From: Hyphomicrobiaceae bacterium
GTDB lineage: Bacteria > Pseudomonadota > Alphaproteobacteria > Rhizobiales > Hyphomicrobiaceae
Direction: 5' to 3'
Assembly: GCA_020442165.1 (NCBI GenBank)
Contig: JAGRKV010000045.1
Location: forward strand, 168,818 to 232,817
DNA: 64,000 bases
Shown: positions 27,294 through 35,573 of the stretch, piece after piece
Layout of the letters: every line of letters starts with the position of its first letter
Numbering within the stretch: position 1 is the stretch's first letter
Program-made: the position numbers and the translations under genes
Notes under the pieces: model-generated
Database searches by the model: none
What the model was told of the DNA's origin: nothing
Seen by the model: the letters and a program-made list of their open reading frames with translations, nothing else

Positions 27294-28348
27294 GACAGCA
27301 CCTGGAACAGATTCTTGCGATGGTGTGTGGCCGCGCAGATCCTGCACAGATCCGCAGCCACCGGGCCGTCCGGCACATAAAGATAGTTGGCGCCACAGCC
27401 GCGGCACCTGCCGCGCGCAAGCTTGACAGGCGGCGGATGAGCGCGTCCCCAAGGTACCAGTGTAACAGCACCGACATCGCACGCATTGATGCAGAGTCCA
27501 CAACCTGTGCATGCCGTTGCGTCGATGACATAGGCCGGCAGGTGTTCGTCTGGTCCCTCACCAGCCGAGGCTATGGCGGCATGCGGGCAGATTTCAACGC
27601 ACGCACCGCATGCGGTACAGGTCGCCTGTTCGATTTCGGGCGTTGACTCGGCAAGTGTCGCGCTGCTGCGGGCGTCGAGCAATGCACCAGCCGTAATTAC
27701 CCCTCCGGCCATTTCAGGGGGCGAAGCACTTGCCACAGGCGTGACTCGTCCGAGGACGGCCCGGAACAGAGCGCGCCGGTTGGGCTTTGCTGCTTCCTCG
27801 ATATCGCGGCGCCAGGTTTTGGCTTCCAGCCGCAGAACGGTCATCTGCTCCAATTCGCGATCGCTCAACAGGCGAGCGAGATCCGAAACCCGGTCGCGCA
27901 GATTAGGCTTTGCATTCCGGCTGCAATGGCGGCACTCCTCATGTGCTATCGCGAGCCGGCGAACACCGCTGCGATGAAGCCTAGCCAGCAGCGACGTCGA
28001 AATTGCATTGAGGCAGGGCACGTTGCCCTTGCTGCCCGGCATGGCAACTCGATCACAAGCCATGTAGGCCGTGCTGATCTCGTCGCGGTCATGAACCGGC
28101 GGTGCCGACATCCGGCCCAGTGCTATCGCCTGCTGCGGACAAACCGCCAAGCACAGACCGCATGAGTCGCAACTTGATGTGTCGATGGACAAGCCGTCGT
28201 CGTCGAGGAGAATGGCGGTCTGCGGGCACGATGCCACGCATGCTCTGCATTGCGCGATGGGGCACAGGCCATGCACACAGCGATCGCCATCGACGTCAGG
28301 AGCGCCTGTGTCGTGGTGTTGGACAAGCGCGGCGGGGTCGTCGGCCAT
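27290..28348 (-). CDS. Polyferredoxin-like [4Fe-4S] protein
   Basis: A 352-residue cytoplasmic protein with several [4Fe-4S] motifs. The N-terminal pair is CRACVASCP and CDSCGLCLAVCP. The later pair is CTACGACVEICP and CTGCGLCINACD. A Cys-rich tail follows (CRGCG, then CRICAATHH). The central part (about 95-220) has EECRHCSRN and no clear domain. No signal peptide is seen. It is reminiscent of NapF/accessory ferredoxins found with periplasmic molybdoenzymes and may deliver electrons or help cofactor insertion; electron transfer to the quinone pool is also possible. Confidence 0.85.
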   Translation of the reverse strand: MADDPAALVQHHDTGAPDVDGDRCVHGLCPIAQCRACVASCPQTAILLDDDGLSIDTSSCDSCGLCLAVCPQQAIALGRMSAPPVHDRDEISTAYMACDRVAMPGSKGNVPCLNAISTSLLARLHRSGVRRLAIAHEECRHCSRNAKPNLRDRVSDLARLLSDRELEQMTVLRLEAKTWRRDIEEAAKPNRRALFRAVLGRVTPVASASPPEMAGGVITAGALLDARSSATLAESTPEIEQATCTACGACVEICPHAAIASAGEGPDEHLPAYVIDATACTGCGLCINACDVGAVTLVPWGRAHPPPVKLARGRCRGCGANYLYVPDGPVAADLCRICAATHHRKNLFQVLS

Positions 28349-28499
28349 CTTCCCGGTGTTGCCTCGAATTTCAGTTCCGCAGTGTTGTTCATTCTAAAGC
28401 ATTGCCAGTCGGTACGCGAGCATCACACCGACCTTCATGCTCGTGTCGCAGTGCTTCTTGGCCGTTTGGCGTCGCCCGGCAGCTTGTACCAGCTGGCCG

Positions 28500-29252
28500 T
28501 CACCAGCTGGGTGCGACGCCGGGCATGTAGCGCGGCGGCGGCTCGGCGACTTCTCTGTGTGCCCGCAATTCTGCCGATGTGCCAAGGGCAGCGCGCGGCA
28601 TATCCAGTCTGTTCGCCAACTCGTCGCGCATGTCTTCCAGATATCCGTGCGTCAGCGTCACGACTCCGCAAAAATAGGGCGTCGCACAGCGCGTCGCGAT
28701 CCGTTCTGCAAACTGTCCAAACCAGCGCAACAGATGAGCGTCCAGAAACCTGGCGGCCTCGGACAGACGCGCATGCGCAGGCCTTGCGGTCTGGGCCAGC
28801 ATATGGCTCAGGAACTTCAGCTGCAGCACGAAGTGGTCATCGGAGCGCAACTGGCGATCGGCGACCTTGAGACCATGGCCCTCGTACCATTCGGCCAGCT
28901 CGAACATCGGCTGCTGGCGCTCGAGCTGGTCCTTGTCGAGCCAAGGAGATTCGGTTGGCGGCGCCCTGTATGCGTGCAGCAGATAGATATTGGCATAATC
29001 GGCGCCGAGGTCATCGTAGGTCTTCTGGTCAATGGGCGACGGCAGATCCTCCAGCGCGGCAGCGATGAGCGCAAGGGCACCTTGCGAAATTTCAGATTTG
29101 GCTAGGAATGCGAACCAATCCCTCGCCGGGACTTCGCGAAGCGACTCCAGAAGTTGTGGCGTCGGCTCTTCGTCGCTCAAAGCTGCCAGCAATGAGAGGT
29201 CGCGCGAGAATGCATCACACAGCAGCTCTTCGACTTGTGCCGGCTCAACCAT
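28500..29252 (-). CDS. TorD/DmsD-family molybdoenzyme chaperone
   Basis: A 250-residue all-helical cytoplasmic protein of the TorD/DmsD type, with the region YANIYLLHAYRAPP and the signature YEGHGLKV followed by SDDHFVLQLKFLSHM. These chaperones bind the Tat leader and the apo-form of their molybdoenzyme until the cofactor is inserted. It lies 45 bases downstream of the DmsB-like gene and is clearly dedicated to the neighbouring DMSO-reductase-family enzyme. 151 bases separate it from the polyferredoxin gene. Confidence 0.88.
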   Translation of the reverse strand: MVEPAQVEELLCDAFSRDLSLLAALSDEEPTPQLLESLREVPARDWFAFLAKSEISQGALALIAAALEDLPSPIDQKTYDDLGADYANIYLLHAYRAPPTESPWLDKDQLERQQPMFELAEWYEGHGLKVADRQLRSDDHFVLQLKFLSHMLAQTARPAHARLSEAARFLDAHLLRWFGQFAERIATRCATPYFCGVVTLTHGYLEDMRDELANRLDMPRAALGTSAELRAHREVAEPPPRYMPGVAPSW

Positions 29253-29296
29253 TCAATGCTCCTCCTGCTGGTTTCGTGATGCCCTGGATCTCCCGC

Positions 29297-29971
29297 CTAG
29301 CCCTTCTTGTCGACCACGCCTTTGGAATGGGGAACAAAAACAATCGACGGATTGGTCAGTGAGGGATCTGCCATGTTCTTGACCTGAGTAACCACATCCT
29401 GGCCCTGGTAGCGTGCCTTTGTCTCATAGCTGCCATCGCGCAGGCCATCGATGGGACCGACGTCGAGCACGCGCATCATGCAGGCCATCACGCAATAGGG
29501 TTTGCGGCCAGCGTCCTGCTCATCGACGCACATATTGCACTTCGAGACGATGTTCTGCTCGGGTATGTACTGGGGAGCGCCAAACGGACAGGCCGCTTCA
29601 CACCGCCGGCAGCCGATGCATAGGGTGGAATCGATGTCGACGATGCCGTCCTTCTGGCGCTTCCAGATCGCGCCCGTCGGACAAGTGGGAAGACATGCCG
29701 GCTCGGCGCAATGGTTGCACGACATGTTGACCTTGTAGGCATATACGTCCGGGAACGTGCCTCCCTCGACGTACATGACACGCCGGAATCGCGGACCGGG
29801 CGGCAATCCGTTCTTGTCCTTGCAGGCGATCTCGCAAGCGCGGCAACCGATGCAATCGACATTGTTGTGTATGAAGCCTATCTGCATGTCGGGTTTCACC
29901 GGCACGTAGACTTCGCGCTTCTTGCGCTTCACAGCTTCCTTGATTTTTGCCTTGTCCTTGGGCTGCGCCAT
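29297..29971 (-). CDS. DmsB-like four-cluster ferredoxin subunit
   Basis: A 224-residue electron-transfer subunit. Cys groups appear in the DmsB order: CIGCRACEIACKD, CNHCAEPACLPTCP, CIGCRRCEAACP, and CNMCVDEQDAG with CVMAC. It should pass electrons to the catalytic subunit through four [4Fe-4S] clusters. There is no Tat leader, so it is probably exported together with the catalytic subunit. No DmsC-type membrane anchor is found in the cluster. The gap to the catalytic gene is 18 bases. Confidence 0.92.
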   Translation of the reverse strand: MAQPKDKAKIKEAVKRKKREVYVPVKPDMQIGFIHNNVDCIGCRACEIACKDKNGLPPGPRFRRVMYVEGGTFPDVYAYKVNMSCNHCAEPACLPTCPTGAIWKRQKDGIVDIDSTLCIGCRRCEAACPFGAPQYIPEQNIVSKCNMCVDEQDAGRKPYCVMACMMRVLDVGPIDGLRDGSYETKARYQGQDVVTQVKNMADPSLTNPSIVFVPHSKGVVDKKG

Positions 29972-29989
29972 TGTCTCATCTCCCCCGGC

Positions 29990-32593
29990 TCAAAGATCGC
30001 GACGGAAAACGTGGGACCGCGAAGTCGCCAGCTCATCCCAGCCGGGACGATGCTCCAGCTCGGTCTTGCGAATATCACAGAGCACCGTGTTGTAGGCAAA
30101 AGCTCCGGCGGGGCTCGGGTTATCGAGCGTCAGGAAATCGGGATTGCCAGAGCGGTCGCGGCCCTTGGCGTCGAGATCCATCCATGCGCCCTCGTGCAGC
30201 ACGAGCACACCGGGCATGCAGCGTTCCGTCACGTAGGCGGGAACGATGCAGCTGCCGCGATCGTTGAAGACCTCGACGGTATCGCCGGTCTTGATGCCGA
30301 GCTTCCTCGCATCCGAAGCATTGATGGTGACTTCCTGCTGGTAGGTCTCGCGCAACCACGGGATGTTGTTGAAGATCGAGTGCGTGCGCCAGCGCGGATG
30401 CGGCGAGATGATGTGGTAGGGATGCTTGGCCGTCTTGTCCTTTGCATTAAGGCTCTCCCACGGCTCGATCCACTTTGGAATGGCGGGGATTTCATAGCCA
30501 TATGCCGTGCGCGTCCAGTCCTTGATCTGCGCCAGCTGCGTCGAGAAGATTTCAATTCGCCCTGACGGGGTCGACCACGGCAACCCCTTCTCAACATTGT
30601 CCTGGAAGGCGACGTGCGGGCGGTCCAGCTTGAACTTGTAGATGCCGAATTTCTTGAAGTCCTCCCAGCTCATCGTGACGCCTTGATGATGCTGCACGCG
30701 GTCGGTCCACCATGCCGTCAGGTAGGCTTCGTCGACGGCATCGGGATTGGCGAAATATTCACGATTGGCACGCGGGTTGTAGCGCGGGCCAAAACCAAGC
30801 CGGTGCGCCAGCTCGGTGAAGACCTGGAAGTCCGTTTTGGATTCACCCAGCGGCTCGATGACCTTGGGCCGGTGGATGTAGTAGTGCCCCTTGTACCAGG
30901 GCAGCGCCACGTCATGACGTTCGAAGTGCGTGGCGATGGGCAGCAGGTAATCGGCCCAGATCCCGGTCGGCGTGATCGTCGAATCCATGCAGACGAAGAG
31001 GCTCTCGCTGTCGCCGTCTGCTTCCAGCTTCCGGATTGCCTTGATTTCCTTGTTGATGTTGGTGAGCTGGTTCAACCAATCCGAGCCCTGCCAGAAGATG
31101 CCACGGATGTTGGGAATGACGCCGTCGAGCTTGTCGTTGCGCGGCCAGAGGCCAACCTCCTCGCGCTTGATGTCTGGGTAGTTCAGGATGCAGTGCGCCC
31201 AGCGGTCGGACTTGATCGAGGCATACCACACGTTGGCGTATTCATCGTATGGATAGGCAGTTCCCTCCGCGTGCCAAGCCTTGCCGACACCTTCGGCACA
31301 ACCACCGAGAACGCCGATGTTGCCCGTCATCGCCTGCAGTGCAGCCGCCATGCGATTGTACTGTTCGCCATAGGCGTTGCGGCCGGGCGACCAGGAGGCC
31401 TTGAGTGCTGCCGGCTTTGTCGTCGCATACATCTCGGCCAGCTTCTTGATATCATCTGCCTTGACGCCGCAGATCTCAGCTGCCCACTCCGGTGTCTTGG
31501 GCTGCCCGTCGTAGGTGCCAAGTATATAATCCTTGAAGTTCTCGCGATCCTTGGCCCAGTCTGGCATGGTGCCGGCATCCATGCCGAGCACGAACTTGTC
31601 GATGAAGTTCTGGTCGTGCCAGTTGTTGGCAAAGATGTGATGTGCCATGCCGGCCATCATCGCGGCATCGGTATTGGGGCGGATCGGAATCCACCAGGCA
31701 TCATAGGCGGCGGCGGAGTCTGTATATTGCGGATCGACGACGACGAACTTACATCCGCGCTGCTTGGCGAGACGCATGTAGTAGAACGTGTTGCCGCCGT
31801 GGAAGGTATAGGCCGGGTTCCAGCCCCACATGATGATGAGCTTGGAATGAGCGAAGGTGTCGTCCTCATTGCCGTCCTGGATGGTGCCGAACGTCATGCG
31901 CGATGAAAACGTCGTGCCCTGGTAAGATGGCACCGACCAGGAACTCGTGCGGCAGCCGAACATGCCAAGGAAGCGTGCGAGTAGTCCCTCGATCTGATCG
32001 GACTTGTGCAGGACACCGTAGGACGCGCCGGCATACGACTGGTCGAGCAGCGCTGTTGGTCCGTATTTGTCCTTCAGATAAACCATCCTTTCCGCGATCT
32101 CTGTCAGCGCCTGATCCCAGCTGATCCGCTTGAACTTGGATTCGCCACGCTTGCCGACACGCTTCATCGGATAGAGCAGGCGTTCTGGAGAATAGAGGCG
32201 CGAACGATATGACCGGCCGCGCAAACAGGCGCGCACCTGCGGCTCCTCTTCCGTGTCCTTTCCGAAGAAGCCGCCTTCCTGATAACGGCCGTCATCGGTC
32301 GACAGCCGCACGATCACATCGCCCTTCTTGTGAGCGATGAGAGCATGACGCGAACCACAGTTGTGCGCGCAGCTGGTGACGACGGTCGTCAGTTCATCGT
32401 CGCGCGGATACGGCTCGTAGGCGAATGCCTGCGCTTCCTGTCCGGCGACGATCGGGCTCAACCCGGCCGCGGCGGCAGCGGCTGCGCCAGCACCTGCCTT
32501 CAAGACATCGCGACGGTCGGGATTGAGGCCCGCCGCCAATAGCAACTCTCGATTGTTAGCTGCTGCTGGTGTTCGCTCGACCATGGTTGCCAT
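29990..32593 (-). CDS. DMSO-reductase-family molybdopterin oxidoreductase, catalytic subunit
   Basis: An 867-residue Mo-bisPGD enzyme with a Tat leader (DRRDVLKAG at residues 26-34, then an Ala-rich stretch). The FS0 cluster region reads C75-x3-C79-x3-H83 and C123 (RACLRGRS); DmsA has Cys at the position of His83. The following PMKRVGKRGESKFKRISW is typical of DmsA-like enzymes. A Ser in SVPSYQGTT lies where DmsA has its Mo ligand. With its DmsB-like subunit, TorD chaperone and pentahaem cytochrome it forms a periplasmic terminal reductase. Substrate is unknown: an S-oxide, N-oxide, oxyanion of a halogen or chalcogen, or methionine sulfoxide are all possible. An ATG at 32584 is an alternative start. 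Confidence 0.93.
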   Translation of the reverse strand: MATMVERTPAAANNRELLLAAGLNPDRRDVLKAGAGAAAAAAAGLSPIVAGQEAQAFAYEPYPRDDELTTVVTSCAHNCGSRHALIAHKKGDVIVRLSTDDGRYQEGGFFGKDTEEEPQVRACLRGRSYRSRLYSPERLLYPMKRVGKRGESKFKRISWDQALTEIAERMVYLKDKYGPTALLDQSYAGASYGVLHKSDQIEGLLARFLGMFGCRTSSWSVPSYQGTTFSSRMTFGTIQDGNEDDTFAHSKLIIMWGWNPAYTFHGGNTFYYMRLAKQRGCKFVVVDPQYTDSAAAYDAWWIPIRPNTDAAMMAGMAHHIFANNWHDQNFIDKFVLGMDAGTMPDWAKDRENFKDYILGTYDGQPKTPEWAAEICGVKADDIKKLAEMYATTKPAALKASWSPGRNAYGEQYNRMAAALQAMTGNIGVLGGCAEGVGKAWHAEGTAYPYDEYANVWYASIKSDRWAHCILNYPDIKREEVGLWPRNDKLDGVIPNIRGIFWQGSDWLNQLTNINKEIKAIRKLEADGDSESLFVCMDSTITPTGIWADYLLPIATHFERHDVALPWYKGHYYIHRPKVIEPLGESKTDFQVFTELAHRLGFGPRYNPRANREYFANPDAVDEAYLTAWWTDRVQHHQGVTMSWEDFKKFGIYKFKLDRPHVAFQDNVEKGLPWSTPSGRIEIFSTQLAQIKDWTRTAYGYEIPAIPKWIEPWESLNAKDKTAKHPYHIISPHPRWRTHSIFNNIPWLRETYQQEVTINASDARKLGIKTGDTVEVFNDRGSCIVPAYVTERCMPGVLVLHEGAWMDLDAKGRDRSGNPDFLTLDNPSPAGAFAYNTVLCDIRKTELEHRPGWDELATSRSHVFRRDL

Positions 32594-32710
32594 CCTGTCG
32601 ATCGTTGTCCGGCCAACGCTCGTATCGCACGCCGGAGTAGGGAAAGTGAGAGAACTATCCGCCCATTGACACTTGCAGCGGCAGTAGGCCTCTCCCGGTG
32701 GAGCGCTGGA

Positions 32711-33040
32711 TTATTGCGCGGGCTTGGCAGGCGTCTGCTGCCCAGACATTCCGGACATGCCGCCCATGCCGGACATTCCCTGCTGGCCGGACATGCCACT
32801 CATTCCGCCCATGCCGGACATTCCCTGCTGGCCAGACATGCCACTCATTCCGCCCATGCCAGACATACCCTGTTGGCCAGACATGCCACTCATGCCGCCC
32901 ATGCCAGACATTCCTGACATGCCTTCCTGTTTGGGTGCAGCAGGCTTCTCCGCTTTCTTTTCTTCCGAACAGCCTGCCATGCCCGCAGCCATGCCAACCA
33001 TCGCGACCGCGGCGATGAATTGAATCTTGGTGAACCTCAT
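32711..33040 (-). CDS. (Gly-Met-X)n methionine-rich lipoprotein
   Basis: A 109-residue exported protein. The ATG at 33040 has a GGAGAGA ribosome binding site; longer frames give a charged, non-signal N-terminus. A hydrophobic leader ends in a lipobox (MAGC), so Cys would be lipidated. A charged Lys/Ala/Pro linker follows. The rest is built of Gly-Met-X triplets arranged in 18-residue units ending in GQQ, about four copies. Met makes up around one third of the repeat. Function is not known; metal binding or oxidant scavenging near the membrane are the simplest ideas. Confidence 0.8.
   Translation of the reverse strand: MRFTKIQFIAAVAMVGMAAGMAGCSEEKKAEKPAAPKQEGMSGMSGMGGMSGMSGQQGMSGMGGMSGMSGQQGMSGMGGMSGMSGQQGMSGMGGMSGMSGQQTPAKPAQ
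32740..32920 (-). repeat. 54-base tandem coding repeat
   Basis: About three and a half near-identical 54-base units encode the Gly-Met-X block with the GQQ spacer in the lipoprotein gene. The differences are mostly silent third-position changes, which argues that the protein sequence is under selection. Confidence 0.8.
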
Positions 33041-33208
33041 CGTTTCTCTCCTCACTCGAAAGGGATGCCTTTGCATCCTCGTCTGATCGGTTTGCTCGGT
33101 ATCGTGACGCACGGGCAACTGGGACCAGCGGTTCCAATACGCTCGCGGGTTTGATGCTGTGTCGGTGCCATCAAGTGTGTGTGGCGTGTGGCGTGCCTGT
33201 CGGTTTGC

Positions 33209-34177
33209 TCATTTTCCGCTCAAACGATACTGCGGTTGCGACTCTGCGGGTCGGTCCTTGGCCCATTCGGGCACCTCTTTGTCCATTCCAGGCCATGGGT
33301 GACGCGGATATGGGAAGCTCTGCATGTACCAAGACCGACCACCATGGCAGCCGTAGCAAACATCGGAGCTGCCCTCCTTTGCCAGGGCCTCGATCGCATC
33401 GGCCTTCAGATAGTTGACCTGGTGTCGCACTGTGCGGAACTGTTCTGCATGGCAGGTCAAACAGCCGTTCGGCGTGTCTGCCGATTCAAGCCCCTCGCGC
33501 AGATCCGCCCAGCTGCCTTCAAGGCCCATGTTTTCCGCTGGAAACTTGCCATGGCACAACAAGCAGCTCGTCGAGGGATTGACCTGCTTGCGAAGCGTCA
33601 CATTACCCACCGCCACAGTGGTGGCACTCGAGCCCGGCGCTTCCTCGCGATGGTCCTGGCCTTGGTGGCAGAAGTTGCATTTCAGGTTCATGACCTGATT
33701 TGCGAGAGGCATCGTCAAGTGCCGCGCGTGGAACGTCGCCTGTTCTCCGGCATACGTGTCAAGCGTCTGATACCAAGCGAGTGAATCTTCAGCTTTCACG
33801 CCCGCCGGTGAAACCTTGCGGACCTTGTGCTCCAGAATTTCACGATGACATGAGAGACACTGTTCGTTGGTTGCCTTGTCTATGGCCGGTTTGAAATGCA
33901 GTTCATTCCACGCTGCATCCAGGTAGCGCGGCTTGTCTGCCGCGTTAGCGGTGGCAATGATGCTGTCACCGGCATTCGCAAGTGTGTTCTTGGTTTCCGT
34001 CTTGGCGATGCCGCCGCCTTGTTGTGTCAATCGAGCTGCGGTTTGACCTTCGGTTGCCACTTCGCCTGAGCCAAAATAATTCGTCACGATCAGCGCTGCC
34101 GAAATCGCGATAACGGCGCTCGCCAGTATGACCTGCAAAGCGCTTTCGTGGCTTCTGCCTCGCGAGCCGTTGGCCAT
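33209..34177 (-). CDS. Membrane-anchored pentahaem c-type cytochrome
   Basis: A 322-residue protein with one N-terminal membrane segment (residues about 14-34) and a periplasmic domain with five haem-binding motifs: CLSCH, CNFCH, CLLCH, CLTCH and CYGCH. It is larger than tetrahaem NapC/NirT quinol dehydrogenases and lacks their compact spacing. Because the cluster has no DmsC-type anchor, this cytochrome is the best candidate for carrying electrons between quinol and the molybdoenzyme. A GAGGGAG ribosome binding site precedes the ATG. It lies between the two Met-rich protein genes. Confidence 0.9.
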   Translation of the reverse strand: MANGSRGRSHESALQVILASAVIAISAALIVTNYFGSGEVATEGQTAARLTQQGGGIAKTETKNTLANAGDSIIATANAADKPRYLDAAWNELHFKPAIDKATNEQCLSCHREILEHKVRKVSPAGVKAEDSLAWYQTLDTYAGEQATFHARHLTMPLANQVMNLKCNFCHQGQDHREEAPGSSATTVAVGNVTLRKQVNPSTSCLLCHGKFPAENMGLEGSWADLREGLESADTPNGCLTCHAEQFRTVRHQVNYLKADAIEALAKEGSSDVCYGCHGGRSWYMQSFPYPRHPWPGMDKEVPEWAKDRPAESQPQYRLSGK

Positions 34178-34239
34178 GCCACCAAACTCCCTCTAGCTCT
34201 TGACGTTGTGAATCTCGGTTTCACCCCGGGGGGGCGGGA

Positions 34240-34270
34240 GTGCCGGCCAGGCACATGGCCCTGCCGGCAC
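34240..34270 (-). terminator. Intra-operon hairpin
   Basis: GTGCCGGC (34240-34247) pairs perfectly with GCCGGCAC (34263-34270), loop 15 bases. It lies just downstream of the soluble Met-rich gene on the minus strand and before the cytochrome gene. Without a U tract it may attenuate transcription or protect the upstream mRNA, giving more Met-rich protein than cytochrome. Confidence 0.45.
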
Positions 34271-34283
34271 CCCGAAGACGCGA

Positions 34284-34979
34284 TCAGTGCTTGCCGCCCA
34301 TACCGGACATGCCACCCATGCCGGACATTCCAGACATGCCGCCCATGCCGGACATGCCCGACATACCGCCCATGCCACCCATGCCAGACATTCCCATTGC
34401 GCCCGGAGCTGCCCATTCGGCGCAAACCCAGCCTGGGCCAGGGTTCATTCCGCTCATGCCACCCATACCGGACATTCCCGACATGCCACCCATGCCGGAC
34501 ATTCCAGACATGCCGTCCATGCCTGACATGCCCTTCATGCCGCTCATGCCACCCATGCCAGACATTCCCGACATGCCATCCATGCCCGACATGCCCTTCA
34601 TGCCGCTCATACCACCCATGCCAGACATTCCCGACATACCATCCATGCCGGACATGCCTTTCATGCCGCTCATGCCACCCATGCCGGACATTCCAGACAT
34701 GCCGTCCATGCCGGACATGCCTTTCATGCCGCTCATGCCGCCCATGCCAGACATGCCATCCATACCACTCATGCCGGACATGCCGCCTGCGCGGATCCAG
34801 CGTACGCAGGTCATGCCGTTACCTGCCATGCCCGACATGCCGGACATTCCGCCCATTCCAGACATGCCGCCCATACCCGACATGCCGGACATGCCGGACA
34901 TACCTTCCGCGCTGACAGCGCCCGCGCCCATTACGGCCGACACCGACAGTGCGATCAGCGTCGCAACACTCCTCTTCAT
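34284..34979 (-). CDS. Exported (Gly-Met-X)n methionine-rich protein with two Cys-Trp islands
   Basis: A 231-residue protein with a Sec signal peptide (probable cut after VSAE or VSA near residue 24) and a strong GGAGGAG ribosome binding site. The mature protein is almost entirely Gly-Met-X triplets with X = Ser, Gly, Asp or Lys. The central part repeats a seven-triplet unit about 4.5 times, with one Lys and one Asp per unit. Two short non-repeat islands hold the only Cys residues: TCVRW (C58, W61) and WVCAEW (W184, C186, W189). The regular Gly at every third residue resembles collagen-like or polyproline-II folds, but with Met in place of Pro. No known family was recognised. Possible roles: Cu(I)/Ag(I) binding, Met-sulfoxide redox sink, or a ligand shell for the system's substrate. 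Confidence 0.82.
   Translation of the reverse strand: MKRSVATLIALSVSAVMGAGAVSAEGMSGMSGMSGMGGMSGMGGMSGMSGMAGNGMTCVRWIRAGGMSGMSGMDGMSGMGGMSGMKGMSGMDGMSGMSGMGGMSGMKGMSGMDGMSGMSGMGGMSGMKGMSGMDGMSGMSGMGGMSGMKGMSGMDGMSGMSGMGGMSGMSGMGGMSGMNPGPGWVCAEWAAPGAMGMSGMGGMGGMSGMSGMGGMSGMSGMGGMSGMGGKH
34448..34790 (-). repeat. 63-base tandem coding repeat
   Basis: About 4.5 copies of a 63-base unit encode seven Gly-Met-X triplets each. Copies differ mainly at third positions. The array lies between the two Cys-Trp islands of the Met-rich protein. Confidence 0.85.
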
Positions 34980-35219
34980 CGTGATCTCCTCCAGATGATA
35001 TTTGAAGCGCTTTCGGGCGGCATTGCTGCGGCCCTAGATTGCCTCGGTTATGCGGAGCACTCGCTCCACCTTCTCTCGCCACTTTTGCGAGATTCCACTC
35101 CGACCATCTCAAGCCCGGCTGGCGTTGGAACGAATGCGTCGCTGTTGTTGGAGGCTGCCATCTGACCTGCGCTCGCCATCGATCCAATGCGCCGGTTTCG
35201 GCGCGTACCGTTCACCACG

Positions 35220-35525
35220 TCATCGGGAAGATGCGTGTAGGTGGCGGATGTCGTAGGGCCCGGTCATCCCCGGATGCGCGAACGGGGTGTACCAGTTGCC
35301 CTGGTCATCAAGAAAATTCAGGCTGTTCGGATAGGGCTTGGTAACTCCGCGTAGCGCGTCGGCACGCTGGTCGCTACTCAATCCCTGTTGAGTGATCGTC
35401 GGATCACCCTTGGGTCGCTGGTCCGGTGCCGTGCCCGCGACAAAACCAATCTCCGCATGGGCTGAACCGATGCCGGCGAGCACCGCAATCCACGCGAAGG
35501 CCGCCATGAAGTTCGCGACTTTCAT
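35220..35525 (-). CDS. Small secreted protein at the head of the sigma-54 operon
   Basis: A 101-residue protein with a clear signal peptide (hydrophobic core AAFAWIAVLAGIG, cut after AHA). The mature part of about 77 residues has no Cys or transmembrane segment and includes PYPNSLNFLDDQGNWYTPF and GPYDIRHLH. The latter is His-rich and could bind metal. I do not recognise a named family. It is the first gene after the sigma-54 promoter, so it should be the most strongly expressed part of the regulon. The ATG at 35525 was preferred because longer frames add a non-signal leader. Confidence 0.78.
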   Translation of the reverse strand: MKVANFMAAFAWIAVLAGIGSAHAEIGFVAGTAPDQRPKGDPTITQQGLSSDQRADALRGVTKPYPNSLNFLDDQGNWYTPFAHPGMTGPYDIRHLHASSR

Positions 35526-35573
35526 CCTGACCACCAGGGTTGGTAAATGTTTCCTTAACTGAAATTCTATTAA

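Noticed and set aside
30614..31906. 430-codon plus-strand frame opposite the molybdoenzyme
   Set aside because: It lies entirely antisense to a strongly conserved gene and shows no domain; a GC-driven shadow.
32666..33023. Plus-strand repeat frames opposite the Met-rich lipoprotein
   Set aside because: Antisense shadows of the tandem repeat; no ribosome binding site or signal, whereas the minus strand has a lipobox and GGAGAGA.
34448..34790. Regular 63-base repeats considered as a CRISPR-like or minisatellite array
   Set aside because: Repeats are contiguous without spacers, stay in frame, and vary at third codon positions, so they are coding repeats.
34240..34998. Plus-strand frames rich in Pro-Met-Pro-Asp repeats opposite the Met-rich gene
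   Set aside because: They are the antisense reading of the Gly-Met-X repeats. Only the minus-strand frame has a signal peptide and a strong ribosome binding site.
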